This document shows, piece after piece, positions 1 through 8,134 of a stretch of 32,236 bases of DNA. A program made the position numbers and the translations under genes. Where the stretch lies: the NCBI GenBank assembly GCA_017455845.1, contig JAFSYY010000020.1, positions 1-32,236 on the forward strand, written 5' to 3'. Positions within the stretch are counted from its first letter, which is position 1. Each line of letters begins with the position of its first letter. The notes under the pieces are model-generated. The model was not told the origin of the DNA and did not search any database. It was given only the letters and a program-made list of their open reading frames with translations. Source of the DNA: Prevotella sp. Lineage in GTDB: Bacteria; Bacteroidota; Bacteroidia; Bacteroidales; Bacteroidaceae.

Positions 1-91
1 AGTGAAGAGTGAAGAATGAAGAGTGAAGAATGAAGAGTGAAGAATGAAGAGTGAAGAATGAAGAGTGAAGAATGAAGAGTGAAGAATGAAG
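1..91 (+). repeat. Heptamer tandem array (AGTGAAG/AATGAAG)13
   Basis: Thirteen consecutive 7-bp units alternate between AGTGAAG and AATGAAG from the first base of the window, so the array probably continues to the left. It is the longest member of the AGTGAAG family here; other members start at 7754, 8829, 12193, 20567, 27169, 27294 and 28888. It runs straight into the hairpin tail that accompanies most AGTGAAG arrays. No gene overlaps it inside the window. Confidence 0.9.
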
Positions 92-145
92 AATTTCTTT
101 TAGTCGCTACGCTTTGTAAAAGCGGCAAAGCCGAGCGGCTACCGC
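92..145 (+). repeat. Hairpin tail of the AGTGAAG composite element, long form
   Basis: This block of about 54 bp starts AATTTCTTTTAGTCGC and ends GAGCGGCTACCGC. Near-identical copies occur at 8774-8828 (minus), 20581-20635 (plus, one arm changed) and 27241-27293 (minus), always on the same side of an AGTGAAG array. TAGTCGCT near the left end can pair with AGCGGCTA (G-U allowed) near the right end, and GCGGCAAAGCCG forms an inner hairpin, so it resembles a REP/MITE-type palindromic element. Confidence 0.8.
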
Positions 146-149
146 TGCA

Positions 150-176
150 AATTCGTGAAATTCGTGTAATTCGTGG
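150..176 (+). repeat. 9-bp tandem repeat, three copies
   Basis: Three 9-bp units AATTCGTGA, AATTCGTGT and AATTCGTGG sit 18 bp upstream of the metallophosphatase start. No Bacteroidota -7 box is obvious between here and the start codon, so the gene may be transcribed from further upstream. Confidence 0.8.
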
Positions 177-194
177 TAAAAGAGAAACGTTGTT

Positions 195-1040
195 ATGATG
201 AAGAAAATATTTGCATTATCGATATTTGTTTGCTTGTTCGTAGGTGTCGGCGCCAAAGGGCCCAAGAAGATTACCGTGCTGCATACCAGCGACACCCACT
301 CGTGCATACTGCCGCTGAACAAAAACCTGGCCGACACCGTGGTGGCCGACCGCGGCGGCTTCCTGCGACGCATCAACATGCTGAAGCAGGAACGGCAGAA
401 AGACCCTGACCTGCTGCTGTTCGACTGCGGTGACTTCTCGCAGGGTTCCAGTTACTACACCATGTTCAAGGGCGACGTGGAAGTGGGGCTGATGAACCAG
501 ATGCACTACGACGCTGCCACCATAGGCAACCATGAGTTCGACTTCGGCCTCGACAATATGATACGGCTGTTCAAGATGGCCAACTTCCCCATTGTATGTT
601 CTAACTACGACTTTGGCGACACGGAACTGAAGAACATCGTGAAGCCCTATATCGTGATGAAGCGCAAGGGGGTGAAGATTGGCATCTTCGCACTCTGTCC
701 GCCGCTGGAGGGCCTGGTATCAACCAAGAACTACGGGCCGCTGAAGTTCCTCGACCCCGTAGAGGTGACGCAGCGCATGGTGGAGATGCTGAGAGACAAG
801 AAGAAGTGTGATGTAGTGATATGTCTGAGCCACCTGGGATGGGTGAAGACCGAATATACCGACAACCGGCTGATACAGAATACCAGCGGCATAGACCTGG
901 TGCTGGGCGGACACAGCCATACCTATATGGATGCCCTGGCCTACGAGAGCGACAAGACTGGCCGCAAGGTGCCCGTGGATCACGAGGGCAAGCATGGCGT
1001 CTATGTCGGCAAACTGCTGCTGACGTTCAACAAACGTTGA
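195..1040 (+). CDS. Secreted metallophosphatase (5'-nucleotidase catalytic-domain protein)
   Basis: The 281-residue protein starts with a signal peptide (MMKKIFALSIFVCLFVGVGA) and then shows the calcineurin-like metallophosphoesterase motifs in order: TSDTHS (about residue 31), DCGDFSQGS (about 75), GNHEFDFG (about 112), the CLSHLG histidine (about 211) and GGHSHT (about 238). This matches the catalytic half of UshA-type 5'-nucleotidases. The C-terminal substrate-binding domain of the 500-residue family members is absent. In Bacteroidales the two halves are often separate neighbouring genes, so the partner may lie left of the window. Two adjacent ATGs (195 and 198) are possible starts. It probably removes phosphate from nucleotides in the periplasm. 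The exact substrate is not shown by the sequence. Confidence 0.88.
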   Translation: MMKKIFALSIFVCLFVGVGAKGPKKITVLHTSDTHSCILPLNKNLADTVVADRGGFLRRINMLKQERQKDPDLLLFDCGDFSQGSSYYTMFKGDVEVGLMNQMHYDAATIGNHEFDFGLDNMIRLFKMANFPIVCSNYDFGDTELKNIVKPYIVMKRKGVKIGIFALCPPLEGLVSTKNYGPLKFLDPVEVTQRMVEMLRDKKKCDVVICLSHLGWVKTEYTDNRLIQNTSGIDLVLGGHSHTYMDALAYESDKTGRKVPVDHEGKHGVYVGKLLLTFNKR

Positions 1041-1045
1041 TGTTT

Positions 1046-1087
1046 CGAGGTACGAGGTGCGAGGTACGAGGTACGAGGTGCGAGGAT
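1046..1087 (+). repeat. Heptamer array (CGAGGTA/CGAGGTG)6
   Basis: Six 7-bp units fill most of the spacer between the metallophosphatase stop and the mtnN start. The same heptamer family, read on the other strand, is found inside the ABC exporter gene at 27989-28030. Confidence 0.88.
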
Positions 1088-1108
1088 AGAATTAATCATT
1101 TAAAAAAC

Positions 1109-1753
1109 ATGAAGATAGGAATTATAGTAGCCATGGACAAGGAGTTGCAGCAGTTGCGACATCTCTTTGACAGTGAACATGTGAGAGTAGAGAAGTGTGG
1201 CATCGGCAAGGTCAACGCTGCCCTGGGTGCCCAGCGGATGATCAACGAGTTTCAGCCCGACTGTATCATCAGCAGCGGATGTGCCGGCGGCAACGGCGAC
1301 GACATCAACCTGCAGGATGTGGTGGTGAGCACCGAACTGACCTATCACGACGTGTATTGCGGCACGGCCGTCGACAACGACACCCGCTATGGTCAGGTGC
1401 AGGGACTGCCGGCACGCTATAAGGCCGACAAGATGCTGCTCGACAAGGCGTTGGCCATGAAGAGCGACAAACTGGGCATCCATCCGGGACTTATCGTCAC
1501 GGGCGACTGGTTTGTTGACAATCCCGACAAGATGCAGGAGATTATCGACATCTTCCCCGAGGCCAAGGCCGTCGATATGGAGTCGTGTGCCATTGCCCAG
1601 ACATGCTATCTGAACCACGTGCCGTTCATCTCTTTCCGCGTCATCAGCGACATCCCCCTGCGCGACACCGATGCCGCCATGTATCACGACTTCTGGAACA
1701 CGCTGGCCGAACACTCATTCCAGGTCACCAAGACCTTCGTTGAGAGTCTCTAA
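1109..1753 (+). CDS. mtnN: 5'-methylthioadenosine/S-adenosylhomocysteine nucleosidase
   Basis: The 214-residue protein begins MKIGIIVAMDKE, the family's typical N-terminus, so the ATG at 1109 is chosen although the frame stays open upstream across the heptamer array. Seen motifs are GIGKVNAA, SSGCAGG, the TGDWFV loop, AVDMESCAIAQ and FRVISDIP. By family knowledge Glu12, Glu158 and Asp181 fit the catalytic acid, the ribose-binding glutamate and the base-protonating aspartate. The enzyme hydrolyses SAH to adenine and S-ribosylhomocysteine, and MTA to adenine and methylthioribose. The next gene, luxS, uses S-ribosylhomocysteine, so the pair forms the two-step SAH recycling route that yields AI-2 precursor. 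Spacing to luxS is 25 bp, suggesting one transcript. Confidence 0.93.
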   Translation: MKIGIIVAMDKELQQLRHLFDSEHVRVEKCGIGKVNAALGAQRMINEFQPDCIISSGCAGGNGDDINLQDVVVSTELTYHDVYCGTAVDNDTRYGQVQGLPARYKADKMLLDKALAMKSDKLGIHPGLIVTGDWFVDNPDKMQEIIDIFPEAKAVDMESCAIAQTCYLNHVPFISFRVISDIPLRDTDAAMYHDFWNTLAEHSFQVTKTFVESL

Positions 1754-1778
1754 CCTTTTAACTGTGAATTAAGTTATA

Positions 1779-2273
1779 ATGGAAGTCATTCAGAGTTTTA
1801 CCATCGATCATACCCGTCTGAAGCCAGGCATCTATGTATCGCGCGAGGACAAGGGTTTTACTACTTTCGACCTGCGTATCACGGAACCCAACGCAGAGCC
1901 TGCCGTCGCACCGGCTGCCATGCATAGCCTGGAGCACCTGATGGCCACGTGGTTCCGCAACAGTCGGGCGAAGGACGACGTGGTGTATGTAGGGCCTATG
2001 GGCTGCCTCACGGGGATGTATATCATCATGACAGGCGCTTACACCGTCGATGACATGCGCCGCCTCACCATCGAGTGCCTCCAGTGGATACTTACCCAGA
2101 CGGAGGTGCCCGCCACCACGCCCGAGACCTGCGGCAACTGCCTGCTCCACGACCTGCCGATGTGCCAGTGGGAGAGCCGTCGCTACCTGGACCGTCTGCA
2201 GCACGATTTCCACAGCGAGTACACTAAACTGCGCATCACCCTTGCCGACGGCAAGGTGTTTGCCGACGCATAG
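1779..2273 (+). CDS. luxS: S-ribosylhomocysteine lyase (AI-2 synthesis)
   Basis: The 164-residue length is normal for LuxS. The metal site HSLEH (His49, Glu52, His53), the catalytic cysteine in GPMGCLTG (Cys76) and the distal metal-ligand cysteine in PETCGNC (Cys118) are all present, followed by LLHDLP. The enzyme cleaves S-ribosylhomocysteine to homocysteine and DPD, the precursor of autoinducer 2, in the cytoplasm. It directly follows mtnN, its upstream enzyme. Whether AI-2 is a signal here or just a by-product of methyl-cycle recycling cannot be told from sequence. Confidence 0.95.
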   Translation: MEVIQSFTIDHTRLKPGIYVSREDKGFTTFDLRITEPNAEPAVAPAAMHSLEHLMATWFRNSRAKDDVVYVGPMGCLTGMYIIMTGAYTVDDMRRLTIECLQWILTQTEVPATTPETCGNCLLHDLPMCQWESRRYLDRLQHDFHSEYTKLRITLADGKVFADA

Positions 2274-2313
2274 GCCGTTATGGTGCGGCCTGTTGCATTT
2301 CTTTGCGCATACA

Positions 2314-5019
2314 ATGAAAACAACAAATATGAAAATGATTAGAAACATACTGTCAGAAGTGCTGGCAGTAGTATTTTTCGCTGTCTTGGCCTTCGCCTAT
2401 TTCTATCCGGCCGACGTACAGAACAGGGTGCTGAACCAAGGTGACATCTCTGCCGGCATAGGTGCCGGCGAGGAGGCCAGCCAGTATTACAAGGCTACAG
2501 GCGAGCGCACACGATGGACCAACTCGCTGTTCTCGGGCATGCCCACCTACCAGATCTCCCCGTCGTACGACAGTACCGACACGCTGTCGGCACTCGAGGA
2601 GGCCTACCACCTGTGGCTGCCCGACAACGTTTGGTATCTCTTCGTCTATCTCCTGGGCTTCTATATCCTGCTACGTGCCTTCGACTTCCGGCAGTACCTC
2701 GCGGCACTGGGCAGTGTGATGTGGGCCTTCTCCACCTATTTCCTCATCATCATTGCCGCCGGCCACCTGTGGAAGGTGATGGCTCTGGCCTACCTGCCGC
2801 CCTTGATAGGCGGCATCGTGCTGGCCTACAGGCGTAAATACCTGTGGGGACTTATCGTCACGGCCCTGTTTGCAGCACTCGAAGTGCACGCCAACCATGT
2901 GCAGATGACCTACTACTATCTGTTCATCATCCTGCTGATGATACTGGCTTTCATCATCGATGCCGCGATGCAGAAAGACTGGCTGCATGTGGGCAAGGCC
3001 ACGGGGGCCGTCATCATCGGCGGTCTGCTGGGCGTGCTGGTCAATGCCTCGAACCTCTATCACACCTGGGAATATTCCAAGGACACCATGCGCGGCAAGA
3101 GCGAACTGGTGAAGACCGACAGCAAGAACCAGACCGACAGTGGCTTGGAACGCTCGTATATCACCGACTACAGTTACGGCATCGGCGAGACATGGACGCT
3201 GCTGGTGCCCAACGCCAAGGGCGGCACGTCGATGCGCCTGCTCTTTGACGACGAACGGGCCAAGGCTGCCGTGAAGGATATGACCATCAACGTGGGCAAT
3301 GGACAGGCCATGCCGGCACCGCAGGTGTTCGACTACCTGATGCAGAACGGCCTCTATTTCACCCAATACTGGGAGGATAACATGGAGGAGGGCGCCAACG
3401 GAACGGTAGGTCCCGTCTATGTGGGTGCCTTCGTGCTGATGCTCTTCGTGCTCTGCCTGCTTATCTGCTACAGGAACCCGCTCACATGGGCACTCCTGGC
3501 AGCCACGCTGCTGAGCGTCATGCTGGCCTGGGGCAAGAACTTCATGGGGCTGACAGACCTGTTTATCGACTATATGCCGATGTATGCCAAGTTCCGTGCC
3601 GTGGAGTCGATACTCGTCATTGCCGAGTTCACCATACCCCTCATGGCCATGCTCGCCATCAAGGAGGTGATCTCAGCGGGAAAACCGCTGAGCACGGGAC
3701 ATACCTTAGGACAAACAACGGGACAAACCACGGGGCAAACCTCGGGACAAACCTCGGGACAAACCACGGGACAAACAACGGGACAAACAACGGGCCTCAA
3801 GCCGCAGCACCTGAACCTCAGGCCGCAGACCCTCCTCGCCTTTGCACTGACGGGCGGCGTGGCCCTGCTCTTCGCACTGACCCCCACCACCTTCTTCGAC
3901 TTCTACACCAACGCCGAGGCCGAACTGTTCAAGCAGATACTGCCGCCGCCAGCCGATGCCGGCGCACTGCTCGAGGCACTGAGCCGCGCCCGACAGGCCG
4001 TGTTCACCGCCGACTGCTGGCGCTCGTTCCTCATCATCGCCATAGGCACCGTGGTGCTGCTGCTCTATCAGTCCCGCAGGCTGAAGACATGGATGATGGC
4101 CGGCCTGTTGTTGGTGCTCTGTCTGGTGGACCTCTGGCAGGTGAACCGCCGCTACCTGGACCCCAACGACACGAAACAGTTTGTGAAGAAGGTGGACCGC
4201 CAGCAGATACGTCCGCTGACCGAGGCCGACCAGCGTATCAAGGACGACCCCACACTCTACTACCGCGTGCTCAACCTGGCTCCCAACCTATTTAACGAGA
4301 ACGAGACCTCCTATTACCATAAGAGCGTAGGTGGTTATCATGCCGCTAAGTTGCGCCGCTACCAGGAACTTATCGAGCGTTATATCTCCAAGCAGCAAGG
4401 CACCGTGCGCGAGGCCATCAGCACCTATTACGGCGACCTGACACAGATCAACGGCGACAGCATCTGGAATGTGCTCAACATGCTCAACACCAAGTATTTC
4501 CTTCTGGCGCAGCAGAATATTGAGGTGCAGAACCCCTACGCCTACGGCAATGCGTGGCTTGTGGACAAGGTGACGTATGTGGACAATGCCAACGGCGAAC
4601 TCGACGGACTGGCACAGGCAGACCTGCGGCACGTGGCCGTGGCCGACAAGCAGTTCCGCGAGGTGCTGGGCGAGGCCGTTCCACAGGACTCCACCGCCAT
4701 GGTGGAACTGACGGCCTACGAGCCTAACCAACTGACCTACAACGTACAGAGTGGCAAGGGCGGCGTGCTGGTATTCTCAGACATCTACTATCCGGGCTGG
4801 ACGGCCACCGTCGACGGCCAGGAGGTGGCGTTGGGTCGTGTGAACTACGTGCTCCGTGCCATGCATATTGAGCCGGGTAGCCACGAGGTGGTGCTCAGTT
4901 TCTTCCCGAAGTCCATCAGCACCACTGAGACGCTGGCCTATGTGGCGCTGGCCATCATCGCGCTGCTGATAGTGCTGCTGATTGTGACGACGGCACTGCG
5001 GAAGAAGAAACAGGCGTGA
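2314..5019 (+). CDS. YfhO-family polytopic membrane protein
   Basis: About 901 residues from the ATG at 2314; ATGs at 2329 and 2335 are also plausible. Many hydrophobic membrane segments are visible, the first at LSEVLAVVFFAVLAFAYF, with several more before residue 500, and a last one at the C-terminus (VALAIIALLIVLLIVTTAL) followed by KKK. The layout of a multi-TM N-terminal half with a C-terminal extracytoplasmic domain (IYYPGWTATVDGQ) fits the YfhO family, whose members are linked to envelope glycosylation in Gram-positives; the role in Bacteroidales is unclear. A Gly-Gln-Thr-Thr repeat encoded by seven 12-bp units interrupts a loop near residue 470. The open frame continues upstream inside luxS, but that part is out of frame with luxS and not protein-like. 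Confidence 0.85.
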   Translation: MKTTNMKMIRNILSEVLAVVFFAVLAFAYFYPADVQNRVLNQGDISAGIGAGEEASQYYKATGERTRWTNSLFSGMPTYQISPSYDSTDTLSALEEAYHLWLPDNVWYLFVYLLGFYILLRAFDFRQYLAALGSVMWAFSTYFLIIIAAGHLWKVMALAYLPPLIGGIVLAYRRKYLWGLIVTALFAALEVHANHVQMTYYYLFIILLMILAFIIDAAMQKDWLHVGKATGAVIIGGLLGVLVNASNLYHTWEYSKDTMRGKSELVKTDSKNQTDSGLERSYITDYSYGIGETWTLLVPNAKGGTSMRLLFDDERAKAAVKDMTINVGNGQAMPAPQVFDYLMQNGLYFTQYWEDNMEEGANGTVGPVYVGAFVLMLFVLCLLICYRNPLTWALLAATLLSVMLAWGKNFMGLTDLFIDYMPMYAKFRAVESILVIAEFTIPLMAMLAIKEVISAGKPLSTGHTLGQTTGQTTGQTSGQTSGQTTGQTTGQTTGLKPQHLNLRPQTLLAFALTGGVALLFALTPTTFFDFYTNAEAELFKQILPPPADAGALLEALSRARQAVFTADCWRSFLIIAIGTVVLLLYQSRRLKTWMMAGLLLVLCLVDLWQVNRRYLDPNDTKQFVKKVDRQQIRPLTEADQRIKDDPTLYYRVLNLAPNLFNENETSYYHKSVGGYHAAKLRRYQELIERYISKQQGTVREAISTYYGDLTQINGDSIWNVLNMLNTKYFLLAQQNIEVQNPYAYGNAWLVDKVTYVDNANGELDGLAQADLRHVAVADKQFREVLGEAVPQDSTAMVELTAYEPNQLTYNVQSGKGGVLVFSDIYYPGWTATVDGQEVALGRVNYVLRAMHIEPGSHEVVLSFFPKSISTTETLAYVALAIIALLIVLLIVTTALRKKKQA
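3709..3792 (+). repeat. In-frame 12-bp tandem repeat in the yfhO-like gene
   Basis: Seven 12-bp units of the type GGACAAACMACG encode GQTT/GQTS tetrapeptides in a hydrophilic loop; a degenerate eighth unit precedes it at 3697. Copy-number change would lengthen or shorten the loop without shifting the frame. Confidence 0.9.
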
Positions 5020-5030
5020 AGCCATCAGGC

Positions 5031-5075
5031 ATAAAGACAGAGAGTGAGGGTTTTGCCCTCACTCTCTGTCTTTAT
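5031..5075. terminator. Bidirectional hairpin terminator between yfhO-like gene and ispG
   Basis: A perfect 20-bp inverted repeat (arms 5031-5050 and 5056-5075) surrounds a 5-base loop, TTTTG. It lies between two convergent genes. The right arm includes the last codons and stop of ispG (HKDRE-stop), so the left arm is an inverted copy of the ispG 3' end. Confidence 0.85.
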
Positions 5076-6477
5076 GTATCAGTTCCAGAAGACGGTCAAC
5101 AGCCTCGGCTTCGGGGATATTCTTCTCCACACATTCCTTGGCGCGGTAGAGGCTGATCTTTCCACGGCCGGCACCCACGTAGCCGTAGTCGGCATCGGCC
5201 ATCTCGCCCGGGCCGTTGACGATGCAGCCCATGATGCCGATCTTCACACCCACAAGGTCCTTCGTGGCCTCCTTGATGCGTGCAATGGTGTCCTGCAGGT
5301 TGTAGAGCGTGCGGCCGCAGCCGGGGCAGGAGATATACTCCGGCTTGGTGAACTTGATGCGGGCGGCCTGGAGAATGGCGTCGGACAAGGTAGTAAGGGG
5401 TGAGGGGTGAGAGGTGAGAGGAGGATAGTTCTGCCCTCTCACCTCTTGCCCCTCACCTCTCACCTCTAATACCAACTTGGTGGCCTTGCGGTCGATGAGC
5501 AGGGCACCTACAGCCATGGCAGCCTTCAGTTGGAAGGTCTCCCAGTCGGGAGCGTCAAGGCTTAGGGTGATGGTGTCGTCCTTGATGCTCGCCTCGGCCT
5601 CGGCACGCAGACGGATACACTCAGGTATGAGTTCCACGAGTTTGCGGGCTACGGGAATCTCGTTTTCGGGTTCCTCGGAGAGGCTCACGCGGATGGTGTC
5701 GCCGATGCCCTCGGTCAGCAGCGCCCCGATGCCCACTGCGCTCTTCAGACGACCGTCCTCGCCCTCGCCGGCCTCGGTGACACCCAGGTGCAGCGGATAG
5801 TGCATGTCCTCGGCATCCATCGTCTTCACCAGCAGGCGCACGGTGGTGACCATGACAACGGTGTTCGAGGCCTTGATAGAGATGACCACGTCGTCGAACT
5901 GCTCGCGGCGGAAGATGCGCAGGAACTCCATGCAACTCTCTACGATGCCCTCGGGGGTGTCGCCATAGCGACTCATGATACGGTCGGAGAGCGAGCCGTG
6001 GTTCACGCCGATGCGCACGGCGGTATGGTGTGCCTTGCATATATTAATAAAAGGTACGAGTTTCTTTTCAATCTTCTCCAGTTCGGCAGCATAGTCCTCG
6101 TCGGTGTACTCCAGATGCTTGAACGTGCGGCCCGGGTCAACGTAGTTGCCGGGGTTGATGCGCACCTTCTCACAATACTGTGCGGCCACGTCGGCGGTAT
6201 GTGCCGTAAAATGTACGTCGGCCACGAGGGGAGTCATGTAGCCGTCGGCCTTCAGTCGGTCGGAGATATGCCTCATGTTCTCGGCCTCGCGGATGCCCTG
6301 GGTGGTGAAGCGCACCAGTTCGCCGCCGGCATCGATGATGCGCTTGGCCTGTGCCACCGCTGCCTCGGTGTCGTTGGTGTCGGCAGTGGCCATCGACTGT
6401 ATGCGGATGGGGTTGTCGCCGCCAATGGCGATATTGCCTACACGGGCCACGGAAGATAATCGTCGTTGATAGTTCAT
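5059..6477 (-). CDS. ispG: 4-hydroxy-3-methylbut-2-enyl diphosphate synthase (IspG/GcpE)
   Basis: This is the reductive [4Fe-4S] enzyme of the MEP isoprenoid pathway, converting MEcPP to HMBPP. The TIM-barrel half is residues 1-270 (GGDNPIRIQSM, VRINPGN, RIGVNHGSLS, LHLGVTEAGEGEDGRLKSA). The Fe-S half has CPGCGRTLYNLQ (Cys384, Cys387) and GIMGCIVNGPGE (Cys418, Glu425). At 472 residues it lies between the short bacterial form (about 370) and the long form of plants, Chlamydia and many Bacteroidetes (about 600), so the insert between the halves is reduced. Residues 336-364 of the linker come from two inverted heptamer arrays. Last gene of the probable aroQ operon. Confidence 0.93.
   Translation of the reverse strand: MNYQRRLSSVARVGNIAIGGDNPIRIQSMATADTNDTEAAVAQAKRIIDAGGELVRFTTQGIREAENMRHISDRLKADGYMTPLVADVHFTAHTADVAAQYCEKVRINPGNYVDPGRTFKHLEYTDEDYAAELEKIEKKLVPFINICKAHHTAVRIGVNHGSLSDRIMSRYGDTPEGIVESCMEFLRIFRREQFDDVVISIKASNTVVMVTTVRLLVKTMDAEDMHYPLHLGVTEAGEGEDGRLKSAVGIGALLTEGIGDTIRVSLSEEPENEIPVARKLVELIPECIRLRAEAEASIKDDTITLSLDAPDWETFQLKAAMAVGALLIDRKATKLVLEVRGEGQEVRGQNYPPLTSHPSPLTTLSDAILQAARIKFTKPEYISCPGCGRTLYNLQDTIARIKEATKDLVGVKIGIMGCIVNGPGEMADADYGYVGAGRGKISLYRAKECVEKNIPEAEAVDRLLELIHKDRE
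5396..5469 (-). repeat. Two inverted heptamer arrays inserted in frame in ispG
   Basis: On the plus strand four units (AGGGGTG, AGGGGTG, AGAGGTG, AGAGGAG; 5396-5423) are followed, after an 11-bp gap, by five units of the complementary type (CCTCTCA, CCTCTTG, CCCCTCA, CCTCTCA, CCTCTAA; 5435-5469). The two halves can fold into a hairpin. They encode a low-complexity stretch between the TIM barrel and the Fe-S domain of IspG. Confidence 0.85.
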
Positions 6478-6478
6478 G

Positions 6479-6533
6479 CTATTTTTTATTTTTTTACCGT
6501 TTTATTTTTTACTTTTTTTATTTTCTCCCAGCG
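6479..6533. repeat. T-rich spacer with near-heptameric ATTTTTT units
   Basis: The permease-ispG junction is almost pure A/T, built from ATTTTTT-like units with some irregular spacing. The end of the permease (ENKKSKK-stop) is encoded inside it. A similar run occurs between rbfA and the O-methyltransferase gene near 8123-8145. Confidence 0.6.
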
Positions 6534-7740
6534 TATAGCGTACAGGATACCAGACGCTGAGGAATCCTACGGCGAGTACGGTGACGAAGACGATGACCAC
6601 GTCTGTAGGATGCACGCTGACGGGATAGGCGTTGATGACAAAGGCTCCCTCGCTGCTGCCAAGGGATATGATGCCGTAGGTTTGCTGTAGCCAGCAGAGC
6701 AGCAGGCCTGCCATGATGCCGATGACGGCACCGATGGCAGAGATCATACGTCCTTCGAAGAGGAATATCTGTGAGATCTGTCGGTCGTTGGCGCCGAGGT
6801 TACGCAGTGTGACTACATCGTCTTTCTTGTCGATAATCAGCATCGACAGCGAGCCGATGATGTTGAAGCAGGCCACCATGAGGATAAAGGTGAGGAAGAT
6901 ATAGGCAATGAGTTTCTCGATCTTCATGATGCGGAAGGTGTCGTCCTGCTGCTCATAGCGGTCCATGACGCGGTATTTATCGCCAGCAGCCTGCCTGACC
7001 TTCTCCTTGGCCGACTCGAAGTTGCAGCCGGGCTTCAGGCGCAACTCCAGCGACGACAGCATGCCCTGCTGGTCGAAGATGCGGCGGGCAAAGCCAATGC
7101 TGGTGAGGATATAGTTGAGGTCGTACTTGCTCTGCATCACCTCAAACACCACGTTGGGTGAGAAGAGTTCGTCCTCGATGAAGCCGTCGGCAGGGTCGCT
7201 CATGTCCAGTTGACCCTCGCGGCGCGGGGCATAGATCTTCAGCGGCTCGTTGTAGTACACCCCCGTGCCCAGTTGCTCGGCCAGTCGGATGCCCAGGATG
7301 CCATAGTGCAGGTCGGCGGCGTGCAACTCAAAGGTGCCTTCGCCATAGAGTATCTCGCGGATATGCGTCAGTTGGTCGAAGTTATCGTCCACACCTTTCA
7401 CCGTGACCATGGTCTGCCGCCCGCCATAGACGGCCAGGGCCTGGTCTTCCACGCACTCGGTAGCCACGTCGACCTCCGGCAATGCCTTGATGGCCATGAG
7501 CGCGGGGTCGTCGGCCGGTGCTGTCTTGCCTTCCACCGGCACAATCTTCAGTTGCGGGTCGAAGGCGGTGAAAAACGAAGCCACCAGGTCGCTGAAGCCG
7601 TTGAACACGCTCAACGTGACTACCAAGGCCATGGTAGCCACCGCCACACCGAGCACCGAGATGCCACTGATGACGTTGATGGCGTTGGTCGACTTCTTAG
7701 AGAAGAGGTACCTGCGTGCTATGTAAAATGGAAAGTTCAT
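6502..7740 (-). CDS. LolC/LolE-type FtsX-family ABC transporter permease
   Basis: The 412-residue protein begins MNFPFYIARRYLFSKK, the usual start of LolC/E-like permeases. A first membrane helix lies at about residues 22-48, then a large periplasmic domain (about 50-270), then three helices (AYIFLTFILMVACFNIIGSL; AIGAVIGIMAGLLLCW; VVIVFVTVLAVGFLSVWYP). LINK-type loop features such as DKKDDVVTLRNLGA are present. By family it would extract lipoproteins from the inner membrane with a LolD ATPase encoded elsewhere. It follows rbfA after 25 bp; the spacer is the short form of the AGTGAAG element, which ends at the start codon. Confidence 0.88.
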   Translation of the reverse strand: MNFPFYIARRYLFSKKSTNAINVISGISVLGVAVATMALVVTLSVFNGFSDLVASFFTAFDPQLKIVPVEGKTAPADDPALMAIKALPEVDVATECVEDQALAVYGGRQTMVTVKGVDDNFDQLTHIREILYGEGTFELHAADLHYGILGIRLAEQLGTGVYYNEPLKIYAPRREGQLDMSDPADGFIEDELFSPNVVFEVMQSKYDLNYILTSIGFARRIFDQQGMLSSLELRLKPGCNFESAKEKVRQAAGDKYRVMDRYEQQDDTFRIMKIEKLIAYIFLTFILMVACFNIIGSLSMLIIDKKDDVVTLRNLGANDRQISQIFLFEGRMISAIGAVIGIMAGLLLCWLQQTYGIISLGSSEGAFVINAYPVSVHPTDVVIVFVTVLAVGFLSVWYPVRYTLGENKKSKK

Positions 7741-7767
7741 GCGGTAGCAAATTCTTCACTCTTCACT
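7741..7767 (-). repeat. AGTGAAG composite element, short form, between rbfA and permease
   Basis: On the minus strand two AGTGAAG units start at the rbfA stop codon (TAG-TGA) and are followed by AATTTGCTACCGC, which directly precedes the permease ATG. This tail equals the long tail seen at 92-145 with about 41 bp of hairpin missing. Confidence 0.85.
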
Positions 7768-8113
7768 AGGACGAAGTCCGCTTGTTCAGTAGTTCGTCGA
7801 TTCGGTCGATATAGTCGAGCGAGTCGTCGATAAAGAAGCGCAGTTCGGGCACGATGCGCAACTGATAGCGGATGCGCTGTCCCAGGGCATAGCGTATCTG
7901 CTGGTTGTTTTTCTCGATGTTCTGCAGCAGTTCCTCGCTCTTCTCTGAAGGGAAGATACTCAGGTAGGCGGTGCAGATGCCCAGATCGGGCGAGATCTTC
8001 GTTCTTGTCACGCTGACCATCACGCCGTGCATGCCGCGTGTCTGCTCCTGGAAAATCACGCTCAACTCCTTTTGCAGCAGGCGTGAAATCTTATTCTGTC
8101 TTGTCTCTTGCAT
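7766..8113 (-). CDS. rbfA: Ribosome-binding factor A
   Basis: The 115-residue length and N-terminus (METRQNKISRLLQKELS-like, here MQETRQNK) fit RbfA, a single KH-type domain protein that binds the 30S subunit during late 16S rRNA processing and cold adaptation. Conserved stretches are VSVTRTKISPDLGICTAYLS and the C-terminal RIVPELRFFIDDSLDYIDRIDELL. It sits between an O-methyltransferase gene (21 bp upstream) and the LolE-like permease. Its stop codon TAG is fused to the first base of the AGTGAAG array. Confidence 0.93.
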   Translation of the reverse strand: MQETRQNKISRLLQKELSVIFQEQTRGMHGVMVSVTRTKISPDLGICTAYLSIFPSEKSEELLQNIEKNNQQIRYALGQRIRYQLRIVPELRFFIDDSLDYIDRIDELLNKRTSS

Positions 8114-8134
8114 ATATTCTTGCTTTTTTATTTT

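Noticed and set aside
1..91. Possible CRISPR or coding repeat
   Set aside because: A simple 7-bp tandem array with no spacers; all frames over it are low complexity.
821..1108. N-terminal extension of the MTA/SAH nucleosidase
   Set aside because: The extension overlaps the metallophosphatase gene in another frame and runs through a heptamer array; the family's normal start is MKIGIIVAMD at 1109.
2050..2313. N-terminal extension of the YfhO-like protein
   Set aside because: It lies inside luxS in another frame and is Arg/Pro/Cys-rich nonsense; the first membrane helix follows the ATG at 2314.
5788..6459. Long plus-strand ORF over ispG
   Set aside because: Shadow of a well-conserved gene; His/Val/Gly-rich composition with no domain.
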